Source: Chloroflexota bacterium
Lineage (GTDB): Bacteria > Chloroflexota > Anaerolineae > JAAEKA01
Direction of reading: 5' to 3'
Assembly (NCBI GenBank): GCA_034717495.1
Contig: JAYELL010000081.1
Span: forward strand, 1 to 32,130
Length of the DNA stretch: 32,130 nucleotides
Position numbers and translations under genes: made by a program. Positions 8,507-14,615 of this stretch are shown here, in pieces; position 1 is the first letter of the stretch, and every line of letters starts with the position of its first letter. Below the pieces are notes generated by a model. That model did not search any database, was not told the DNA's origin, and was given only the letters and a program-made list of their open reading frames with translations.

Positions 8507-8530
8507 GTATGGCTCGAATTCGAGCCATAC
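8507..8530. promoter_or_regulatory. Perfect 24-bp palindrome, candidate operator of the CARF-HTH regulator
   Basis: The half-site GTATGGCTCGAA (8507-8518) is followed directly by its exact reverse complement (8519-8530). It has no central loop, so it suits a DNA site for a symmetric dimer better than an RNA hairpin or terminator. It lies 40 bp upstream of the preferred GTG start of the CARF-LuxR HTH gene; LuxR-family boxes are also palindromes of about 20 bp. A perfect 24-bp palindrome is very unlikely by chance at a given place. Autoregulation is inference. Confidence 0.6.
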
Positions 8531-8844
8531 CAATGATCGACATCCTTGTGCGCGCTTGTGATGCAATGCATGACCACCCATGGGGAACTGTGGCCCCCGC
8601 AACGAATGGCGAAGAAGGTCATTTTATCCCGCGCCTTGAGTATAGCATTTTTCTGTTGAGGATTATATGATCTATATCAGGTTTGGGGACAAAAAGCGAT
8701 TACAGTTTGTTCATGACTGATGTTGCGCAGGTAACCTATGCTCGGAAGACGGCGGGCAGAAGACGACGGACGGCCGACGGCGGTCTGCGGTCCCCGGTCG
8801 GCGGTCGACAGTCAGCGGTCGGCGGTCAGCGAATCCTGTTTCGT
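8531..8844. other. Intergenic stretch between CARF-HTH gene and aldo/keto reductase
   Basis: No convincing gene is seen. On the minus strand two -10-like hexamers occur, TATACT (8644-8639) and TATAAT (8667-8662), within an AT-rich patch at 8641-8680. Either could start the CARF-HTH transcript, but no good -35 box pairs with them. The part nearest the reductase (about 8743-8831) is a GC-rich degenerate repeat, listed separately. Confidence 0.5.
8743..8831. repeat. Degenerate GC-rich intergenic repeat (AGACGG/CGGTC type)
   Basis: This stretch is built from short near-copies of words such as GACGGCGGTC, CGGTCGGCGG and AGAAGACG. The same words (AGAAGACCGC, GACGGCGGTCAG) make up the regular 42-bp tandem repeat at the right edge of the window, so both belong to one repeat family of this genome. 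It lies just beyond the 3' end of the reductase gene. No coding or RNA function is evident. Confidence 0.6.
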
Positions 8845-9831
8845 CTACCAGCGCTGGTGCACGTAGGGCCGGATCAGCTCGTTATACACCGCATCGACCG
8901 CTGCCATGGCCTGCGGATCAAGCGCATCCAATTGGCTGGCGGCCACATTGTCCACGACCTGGGAAGGCCGTTTCGCGCCCGGAATTACGCAGCTCACAGC
9001 ATCGAACATCAGGATCCAGCGCAGTGCCAACTGGGCCAAACTGGCGTCGCCAGGAAGCAGCGGCCGCAACCCCTCCACCCCCTCCAGGCCAACTTCATAG
9101 GGCACACCTGAAAAGGTCTCACCCACGTCAAAATGCTGGCCGTAGCGGTTGAAGTTACGGTGGTCATCGCCGGCAAACTCGGTAGCGGCAGTCATCTTGC
9201 CCGTCAACAGGCCGCTGGCCAGGGGCACCCGTGCCAGGATGCCTACCTGGCGCTGCTTTGCGATGGGGAAGAAGAGCTCGGCAGGCCGGAGGCGGAACAT
9301 GTTGAAAATGATCTGCACCGTCTCGACGTTGGGAAACTCGATGGCCTTCAGGGCTTCCTCCACCTTTTCCACGCTGACGCCGTAGTGCAACACCTTGCCG
9401 GCGCTCACCAGATCGTCGAGGATGCCGAATGCTTCAGGCATGTAGTAGAGCCCGGTGGGCGGGCAATGGAGCTGCAGCAAATCGAGAGCCTCCACCTCCA
9501 GGTTGCGCAGACTGCGCTCGACCCAGGCGGTCAGATTTTCCCGGGTATAGCCCTCCACGACCTGAGCGGGCAGTCGCCGGCCAGCCTTGGTAGCGACGTA
9601 GATTCTCTCTCCAGGTCGCTCCTTCAACACCTGGCTGATGAGTTGTTCGCTGCGCCCATCTCCATAGACGTCAGCCGTGTCGATGAAATTGACCCCCAGA
9701 TCCAGGGCGGTGCGAAGCGCCTCCAACGACTCGTCGTCTTCCACATCGCCCCAGCCACCGCCAATGGCCCAGGCGCCAAAGCTTACCTCGGACACCTGCC
9801 AACCGGTTCTCCCAAGTGCTCGATATTTCAC
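8845..9831 (-). CDS. Aldo/keto reductase family oxidoreductase
   Basis: A 328-residue TIM-barrel oxidoreductase. It starts with YRALGRTGWQVSEVSFGAWAIGG. The catalytic tetrad is visible: Asp and Tyr in NFIDTADVYGDG, Lys in YVATKAGRR, and His in LLQLHCPP. The C-terminal part (SCVIPGAKRPSQVVDN) is the NADPH-binding segment. The family reduces aldehydes and ketones; the substrate cannot be predicted. I chose the GTG at 9831 rather than an ATG 11 codons upstream, because AAAGGAG lies about 6 bases before the GTG and family members start at this point. Stands alone between intergenic repeats; no link to the CRISPR locus is apparent. Confidence 0.9.
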   Translation of the reverse strand: MKYRALGRTGWQVSEVSFGAWAIGGGWGDVEDDESLEALRTALDLGVNFIDTADVYGDGRSEQLISQVLKERPGERIYVATKAGRRLPAQVVEGYTRENLTAWVERSLRNLEVEALDLLQLHCPPTGLYYMPEAFGILDDLVSAGKVLHYGVSVEKVEEALKAIEFPNVETVQIIFNMFRLRPAELFFPIAKQRQVGILARVPLASGLLTGKMTAATEFAGDDHRNFNRYGQHFDVGETFSGVPYEVGLEGVEGLRPLLPGDASLAQLALRWILMFDAVSCVIPGAKRPSQVVDNVAASQLDALDPQAMAAVDAVYNELIRPYVHQRW

Positions 9832-9865
9832 CTTTATCTCCTTTGCAGTGAAAAGAAAAAACATG

Positions 9866-9961
9866 ACCGCAGATAACCGCTGATAAACGCAGATCAGACA
9901 AAAAAAGATCAGAAAAGATCGGCGAAAATCTGCGCCGTAGGTCTGCGTGAATCAGCGGTGA
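9866..9961. repeat. Dispersed intergenic repeat, GATCGGCG-ATCTGCGCCG-AGGTCTGCG family
   Basis: A 96-bp stretch between two genes with the words GATCAGAAAAGATCGGCG, AATCTGCGCCG and AGGTCTGCGTGAATC. Close relatives occur at 12152-12200, 21235-21372 and, inverted, at 30285-30380, always between genes. Such short dispersed elements are typical of some environmental genomes; the origin is unknown. Confidence 0.7.
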
Positions 9962-9989
9962 AAGGAAAAAAACACAACCCCTGTCCAGT

Positions 9990-10505
9990 TCAGTTGAGTC
10001 TGGCCTGCAGAGCCATCCAGGCGGTCCGGGCCAGATCGTAGGTCGGATTCTCGCGCAGGGCGAGGCAATAGTACTCCAGCGCCCTGGGCCAATCACCCAT
10101 CTTTTCGAAGATACGGCCCAGGTTGTAGAGAGGATAACAACGGGCATCGTAGCGCTCTGCCACCAGCGCCTTGCGGAACCAGGAGACAGCTTCGTCGTCG
10201 CGGCCCAATTCCATCAGAAACGCGCCGATGTCGTTGTACGGATTGCCGAAACTGGGATCCACTTCGATGGCCCGTTTACACTCTGCAATGGCCTCTCCGT
10301 ACAAGCCAAGGAAGCTGTATACCCAGCCAAGAAAGGTGTGGGCTTCTGCAGTTGGGCAAAGCTGAATCGACTCCCGATAGCGTGCCATGGCATCTGCCCA
10401 CAGCCCCTGGGATTGAAGTTCATATCCCTCCTGGAAAAGGGCCAACGCCCTGCTCCAGGCCTGGGTTTCGTCCTTCTGCGCCCGCAATCCGTCCTGATCA
10501 GACAT
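9990..10505 (-). CDS. TPR repeat protein
   Basis: A 171-residue protein from ATG 10505 (MSDQDGL). It is made of about four tandem tetratricopeptide repeats, seen in segments such as ALFQEGYELQSQGLWADAMARYRES, HTFLGWVYSFLGLYGEAIAECKRAIEVDP, NDIGAFLMELGRDDEAVSWFRKAL and YNLGRIFEKMGDWPRALEYYCLALRENP. Each shows the usual W/L-G-Y-A-P spacing. TPRs are scaffolds for protein contacts; the partner is unknown. No signal peptide or membrane segment, so cytoplasmic. An upstream ATG at 10571 would add 22 residues of non-family sequence; AGG lies just before the chosen ATG. It diverges from the nitrilase gene across about 200 bp. Confidence 0.8.
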   Translation of the reverse strand: MSDQDGLRAQKDETQAWSRALALFQEGYELQSQGLWADAMARYRESIQLCPTAEAHTFLGWVYSFLGLYGEAIAECKRAIEVDPSFGNPYNDIGAFLMELGRDDEAVSWFRKALVAERYDARCYPLYNLGRIFEKMGDWPRALEYYCLALRENPTYDLARTAWMALQARLN

Positions 10506-10667
10506 AGTACCTAAACGCTCGTTTTCCTGCCCGGTGAAAAAAGAGATATGCCACCAACACTTGCGTCGCACCTACCAACGTTTTTCGCGCGTACAATGGC
10601 TTGTCCCGGTCAGATATTATGCCACAGGCAACATGGGAGGTCAACCGAAATCCGGGCTGCGATGATG

Positions 10668-10696
10668 TTGACTGGCTTGCGAACCGAGGCTATAAT
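10668..10696 (+). promoter_or_regulatory. Near-consensus promoter giving a leaderless transcript
   Basis: TTGACT (10668-10673), a 17-bp spacer and TATAAT (10691-10696). Only 8 bases separate the -10 box from the ATG at 10705, so transcription should start at or within about two bases of the start codon. No Shine-Dalgarno exists in that gap. Confidence 0.8.
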
Positions 10697-10704
10697 CGTG
10701 GTCA

Positions 10705-11541
10705 ATGTCACATTCGATGCCGGCCACGTTCACCGTTTGCACGATACAACCTGCCATACAATGGGGAGATTCCGCTGCGACTTTCACCCGGATCGCCGCG
10801 CTGCTGGATGCAGCCTGTCAACAGTCGGACCTGGATCTGGTCCTGCTGCCAGAACACTTCAACGCCACGTCGGACGAGCCGGGCGAGAGCGCCAATTGGC
10901 AGGAAGCCCAGGACTTTGCATCAGGTCTGGCGCGCAGCTGCCAGTTGAACCTGGTTGCCGGATCGGTAGAACGCTGGGATTTTGCAGAATCGACGCGGCG
11001 AAACACAGCCGTGGTCTATGACCGCCAGGGTGTGGAAGCCGGACGCTACGACAAACGAAAACTGTTCAGGTTCGAGCACCAAAGAGGGGTATCCCCGGGT
11101 CAGGAATCATTGAGGGTTCACCTGGAAGGAATCGGGGTTGGCGTTCTCATATGCGCCGATCTGTGGCACCCGGAGTTGATCAGGGAATGGGCTGGCTCGA
11201 TCGACGTTTTATGTGTGCCATCCCAGACAGCCATTCGTCCGGAATCATCGAGCGAATATGCCAGGCTTTTGTGGCGAAATCTTGCCATGACGCGAGCCCA
11301 GGAAAACGTCATCGCGCTGGCAGTCAGTGATCATGCAGCGACTTCCCAATCACCCTATCGTGTCGGTGGCGTGGCATCGATCACAGACCCAAGCGCCGAG
11401 CCCGATTTGAGTGCTATTCAGTTGATTCTTGACAAAGGGGTGGATGGTTATCTGATCCGTACCGTTGAGTTGGATCGTTTGGCACAGTTCCGCCAGTATC
11501 GCCGGCAGAACGGCCTTCTGCCAGAGGCGGCGTCCGCCTGA
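10705..11541 (+). CDS. Carbon-nitrogen hydrolase (nitrilase superfamily amidohydrolase)
   Basis: A 278-residue cytoplasmic hydrolase. The nitrilase Glu-Lys-Cys triad is complete: E50 in LVLLPEH, K117 in GRYDKRKLF, and C150 in GVLICADLWHPEL. Family members hydrolyse amides or nitriles, for example omega-amidase or N-carbamoyl amidase; the fold is clear but the substrate is not. The ATG is placed 8 bases after a strong -10 box, implying a leaderless mRNA, and there is no Shine-Dalgarno. Length is normal for single-domain members. Neighbours (a TPR protein and a receiver-like protein on the other strand) do not suggest a pathway. Confidence 0.88.
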   Translation: MSHSMPATFTVCTIQPAIQWGDSAATFTRIAALLDAACQQSDLDLVLLPEHFNATSDEPGESANWQEAQDFASGLARSCQLNLVAGSVERWDFAESTRRNTAVVYDRQGVEAGRYDKRKLFRFEHQRGVSPGQESLRVHLEGIGVGVLICADLWHPELIREWAGSIDVLCVPSQTAIRPESSSEYARLLWRNLAMTRAQENVIALAVSDHAATSQSPYRVGGVASITDPSAEPDLSAIQLILDKGVDGYLIRTVELDRLAQFRQYRRQNGLLPEAASA

Positions 11542-11544
11542 TGG

Positions 11545-11988
11545 TTAACGGCTTGCCTGCGCATCGCCGGCGGGCTGCGTAAAGCCCAGGTAACGCCTGA
11601 TCAAGGCCTCTGCTCTGGCAACCAACTCACGCCGGTCGTAGGGCGTCAGCATGAAACTATCGGCTCCCAACTCGAGGGCCTGGATTCCCATGTTACGAGC
11701 TGTCCATTCTACCAGAATCAGTACCGGCACCTTCGATATCTGACGCAACTCAACGCAGTATGTCAGTCCATCAGGCTGATTGGCATTGAGTGCTATAGCC
11801 ACCAGGTCGTAATCCCCCAGGTTGTCCTTTGTATGACTGGAGAGTGGCAGTTTATCGACCCAATGGCCGCGGCGCCGAAGGATAGCCGCGGACAGTTCCT
11901 CGACGATATCCTGGCCTGTCACAGCAATCAGAATCTTGGATTTGGTGGCAGCAGTGCCGTCCATTATCGACTGGCTTGCATCGTTCAT
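11545..11988 (-). CDS. Receiver-like (CheY-fold) protein lacking phosphoacceptor Asp
   Basis: A 147-residue protein from ATG 11988. It has the response-regulator layout: ILIAVTGQD (strand 1), YDLVAIALNANQPDG (strand 3), KVPVLILV (strand 4), GADSFMLTPYDRRELVARAEALIRR (strand 5/helix 5). The expected phosphorylated Asp (DLVxxD) is Ala, the acidic pair after strand 1 is missing, and the conserved Lys before Pro in strand 5 is Thr. It therefore cannot be a normal phosphorylated receiver and is probably a pseudo-receiver that signals by binding. No output domain is attached. A longer frame opens at 12072, but a TATAAT box lies inside that extension, so the shorter start is likelier. Convergent with the nitrilase gene, 3 bases apart. 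Confidence 0.7.
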   Translation of the reverse strand: MNDASQSIMDGTAATKSKILIAVTGQDIVEELSAAILRRRGHWVDKLPLSSHTKDNLGDYDLVAIALNANQPDGLTYCVELRQISKVPVLILVEWTARNMGIQALELGADSFMLTPYDRRELVARAEALIRRYLGFTQPAGDAQASR

Positions 11989-11997
11989 GAGAGGGCT

Positions 11998-12003
11998 ATT
12001 ATA
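11998..12003 (-). promoter_or_regulatory. -10 box for the receiver-like gene, leaderless spacing
   Basis: On the minus strand TATAAT (12003-11998) is followed by 9 bases and then the ATG at 11988. No Shine-Dalgarno is present in the gap, so the mRNA may be leaderless or nearly so. The -35 region is weak. Confidence 0.45.
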
Positions 12004-12151
12004 AATCAGCTTATCGAAATGTGCGACTTGAAGGGTACCGGAATCACCCCGGCTGTTGACATGAAGCGCCACTTATGATACAAGTATACCACGAACTACG
12101 AACGTTGTCGTCTCGCTCGCGCCATCTTGTCGTTGTTAGAATTCACCCATC

Positions 12152-12200
12152 AAAAAAGATCGGCGTGAATCTGCGCCGGAGGTCTGCGTTAATCTGCGTT
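12152..12200. repeat. Dispersed intergenic repeat, GATCGGCG-ATCTGCGCCGGAGGTCTGCG copy
   Basis: Contains AAAAAAGATCGGCGTGAATC followed by TGCGCCGGAGGTCTGCG and two AATCTGCGTT-like words. It is a shorter copy of the element at 9866-9961, ending about 50 bases before the LCAT-like gene. Confidence 0.65.
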
Positions 12201-12249
12201 CCTCTGGCTTGTCCAGGTTAGGAATTGCCCTGGTTCGGGAGGAATCAAC

Positions 12250-13563
12250 ATGAGTACAACAGATCTACTGGCCCGTTGGTCCAACCTCTCCTGGGAGGAA
12301 ATCGAAGCCGAGCTGGAAACCGGACCTGAAGAGTCGGTCACCGAGTTCTTTGGACCAGAATCGGCCGCCGAATTGAGCGCTTTGGCTGAACCGGTGGCTT
12401 TCCATGGCCAGAAGGAAGCTGTGATTCTGCTGCCCGGCATGATGGGTTCCTTGCTGAGCAGCATTCGGGGAGTGACCGGCCTGGTATGGATCAATCCCAA
12501 GGTCATCCTGCAGGGCAACAGTGATTTCCTTACGCTCAACAGGGAGGGGACTGGCGACGGCCACCCCATGGTTGAGATGGTAGCTACCGGGGCTGAAAAG
12601 ATCACCTACCTGAGAATGGCCCTTTCTCTGCGGCGCGAATGTCAGCTCTATGAGTTCCCCTACGATTGGCGCCGGCCCATCGGCTTCAATGGCAAGCTCC
12701 TGGGGCGATTTATCGAGCGGTGGGCGGACGAGGATGACAGCATGCAGTTCACCCTGGTGGGCCACAGCATGGGTGGATTGGTTTCCCGGTCCTACGTTGC
12801 CCAGATGCCCGACCATGCCAGAAAACGCGTGAAGCGGGTCGTCATGCTTGGCACACCACACTTTGGTGCGGCAGGTGCAGTTGCCGATATCATGAAAGGC
12901 AACCGGATCATGGCATTGGCGAAGGCGCTGAACCGCGGCAACGATGTGCGCAAAGTCGTCATGAACATGCCCAGCGCCTATGAGTTGCTTCCAGCTCCAC
13001 GTGACCTGTTTCCTGCCAGCCGGCCCTATCCGGTCAACTGGGACCTGTACGATGCCCGGGAATGGCGTTTGCAGGGGGTGCGCCAGGACTATCTGGACGC
13101 CGGCAAACGTTTTCATGAGTTGCTGGCAGACCATGATCACCCGGTAGAAATGGTTGAAATCGCCGGTTGCCATCAGGATACCATTGTCGACGTGCACCGC
13201 AGTTTCGGCGCGGACGAAAAACCCCGGCTGGATGTGATCCGGCAGGATGAAGGCCCCGACTCCGGGGATGCCACTGTGCCGCTCTATTCGGCGATCCTGC
13301 CCGGCGCCCGCATCTACTACATGGAAGAGGTGCATCGCTACCTGGCCCGCAACAAAAAAATCATCCAGGCCACGCTTGACCTGATCTATGATCGAGAGCC
13401 AGACCTTCCGACGCAACTGCCTGAACCGGAAAAAGGCTTGCTCAGCTTTGCTCCGGCAGGTCCTGTCAGCGTCGAAGAGGAAGCGGCGGATCTGCGGGAA
13501 CGCATCGAATCTGGCACCTTGAGCGAACAGGACCTGGACAAGTTCTATTTTATCGGCGCGTAG
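12250..13563 (+). CDS. Lecithin:cholesterol acyltransferase-like alpha/beta hydrolase
   Basis: A 437-residue alpha/beta hydrolase of the LCAT/PDAT type (PF02450). The oxyanion segment VILLPGMMGSLL is at 58-69, the family-specific PYDWR at 137-141, and the nucleophile elbow GHSMGG (S173) follows. The remaining triad is probably D340 in SGDATVPLYSA and H362 in EEVHRYL. LCAT-type enzymes move or hydrolyse acyl chains from phospholipids or triacylglycerol. No signal peptide is visible, so it probably acts in the cytoplasm or at the inner membrane face. The ATG is well placed, with GGGAGG about 7 bases upstream. The last ~60 residues are acidic and not part of the catalytic fold. A long open frame on the opposite strand is a codon-bias shadow. 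Confidence 0.87.
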   Translation: MSTTDLLARWSNLSWEEIEAELETGPEESVTEFFGPESAAELSALAEPVAFHGQKEAVILLPGMMGSLLSSIRGVTGLVWINPKVILQGNSDFLTLNREGTGDGHPMVEMVATGAEKITYLRMALSLRRECQLYEFPYDWRRPIGFNGKLLGRFIERWADEDDSMQFTLVGHSMGGLVSRSYVAQMPDHARKRVKRVVMLGTPHFGAAGAVADIMKGNRIMALAKALNRGNDVRKVVMNMPSAYELLPAPRDLFPASRPYPVNWDLYDAREWRLQGVRQDYLDAGKRFHELLADHDHPVEMVEIAGCHQDTIVDVHRSFGADEKPRLDVIRQDEGPDSGDATVPLYSAILPGARIYYMEEVHRYLARNKKIIQATLDLIYDREPDLPTQLPEPEKGLLSFAPAGPVSVEEEAADLRERIESGTLSEQDLDKFYFIGA

Positions 13564-13624
13564 ACAGCTTACAGGTGGGAATCGAGGTTATTACGCATAG
13601 CGTCTTTACCCAGTTTTGCGAAAC

Positions 13625-13653
13625 TTGCCAAGCAACACCGATGTTGTTATAAT
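13625..13653 (+). promoter_or_regulatory. Strong sigma-70-type promoter before structured leader and scpB
   Basis: TTGCCA (13625-13630), 17-bp spacer, TATAAT (13648-13653): five of six and six of six matches. Predicted start is near 13660, leaving about 275 nt before the scpB start codon. Confidence 0.8.
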
Positions 13654-13659
13654 GCCGTG

Positions 13660-13938
13660 AACATTTGACTCAACCTCGCGGGTTTAGACCGCGTGGGGAT
13701 GGGCCGTGGATTTTGAAAGAGAGCGAATCTCTTTGATTTGCAGGGCCCGGAAGCTGCCGAATCTGGCAGGGCCAGAGTATGGCCTGCTCTATGGTTTTCT
13801 GGGGAGCAGTCGCTCGCTGTTTGAAACCAGTGTAGAGTAGAGGACATAGGTTGGCAAACTGTCGCCGTTTTCTCAGCAATCGGCTGTGCAGTCCTGTTAT
13901 GTTGACGCGCGGGGAGCGCGCCAGTTGGTGATTTATCC
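13660..13938 (+). ncRNA. Candidate structured RNA or long 5' leader upstream of scpB
   Basis: This ~275-nt region follows a strong promoter and contains a series of hairpins. CGCGG/CCGCG lies at 13677-13681 and 13689-13693. A perfect 7-bp stem AAAGAGA/TCTCTTT (13716-13722, 13728-13734) has a GCGAA loop and sits inside a GGGCC/GGCCC closing stem. CTGCC/GGCAG is at 13754-13758 and 13765-13769, and GGCCA/TGGCC follows. A CGCGC/GCGCG hairpin (13906-13920) ends 18 bases before the GTG. No long ORF fits on the plus strand. I looked for 6S, SRP, tmRNA, RNase P and T-box signatures and found none. It could be a free ncRNA or a regulatory leader; identity unknown. Confidence 0.5.
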
Positions 13939-14568
13939 GTGACTGAAAACGCACATGGTGGCACTGAAACTACGTCTCCAGCGCTTGAAGAGCGTGCAGC
14001 TCTGATCGAAGCATTACTCTATGTTGCCCCAGGTCCAGTGACCGTTGAAAATCTGGCTGCGGCGCTGGAAGTGAACGGGAATCAGGTAGAGGAGGCGCTT
14101 CAGCTTCTGTCAGGTGCCCAGGAAAATCGGGGATTACAGATTCAACGCATAGGCTCCAGGGTGCAGTTGGTCACGTCACCTGACGCGGCCGTCTACATCG
14201 AACGCTTTCTGGGTCTCGACCTGCGAACGCGCCTTTCCCCGGCAGCCATGGAAACTTTGGCAATTATCGCCTACCGACAGCCGGTGACCCGTGCACATAT
14301 CGAAGAGCTGCGAGGTGTAAGCAGTGACGGTGTGCTGAGAACGTTGCTGCACCTTGGCCTGGTCGAACAAGGCGAGAGGCTGGAGCAAGCCGGGCGGCCC
14401 TTCCAGTACAGAACAACTTTCGATTTCCTGCAATATTTTGGCCTCAATTCGCTGGAATCGCTGCCCCCGTTGGGGATAACCGAAGCTGAAGATCGATTCG
14501 GTGAGGCCGAAGAACCGGAGCAGGGGGAAACAGCAGAAGGCGATACCCACTCACACGACCATTCATGA
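13939..14568 (+). CDS. scpB: ScpB, segregation and condensation protein
   Basis: A 209-residue kleisin-associated protein. Two winged-helix domains are visible. The first includes ALIEALLYVAPGPVTVENLAAAL (around residues 22-44). The second includes the family signature LSPAAMETLAIIAYRQPVTRAHIEELRGV and GRPFQYRTTFDFLQYFGL. ScpB dimerises on ScpA within the SMC-ScpAB complex, which loads near the origin and compacts and segregates chromosomes. Start is GTG with weak ribosome complementarity (GGTG, about 10 bases upstream), right after a hairpin-rich leader. The C-terminal ~30 residues are acidic and His-rich and vary in the family. scpA is not adjacent here, which is less common than a scpA-scpB pair. 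Confidence 0.94.
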   Translation: MTENAHGGTETTSPALEERAALIEALLYVAPGPVTVENLAAALEVNGNQVEEALQLLSGAQENRGLQIQRIGSRVQLVTSPDAAVYIERFLGLDLRTRLSPAAMETLAIIAYRQPVTRAHIEELRGVSSDGVLRTLLHLGLVEQGERLEQAGRPFQYRTTFDFLQYFGLNSLESLPPLGITEAEDRFGEAEEPEQGETAEGDTHSHDHS

Positions 14569-14615
14569 AACCACTATACGCCTAACCTCGATAGTAGAAT
14601 AGGGAGATACTTCAC

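Noticed and set aside
8507-8530. Palindrome as a transcription terminator
   Set aside because: It has no loop and no T-run on either side, and lies upstream of a gene and not after one.
8467-8602. N-terminal extension of the CARF-HTH protein to ATG 8602
   Set aside because: The 45 extra residues show no CARF similarity and would be coded through the 24-bp palindrome; GTG 8467 begins at the domain edge.
12265-13416. 383-codon open frame on the minus strand
   Set aside because: It lies wholly opposite the LCAT-like gene, whose catalytic triad and ribosome site are clear; the antisense frame has no family features.
13660-13938. Possible 6S, SRP, tmRNA, RNase P or T-box RNA
   Set aside because: None of the conserved words for these classes is present; kept as an unidentified structured leader.
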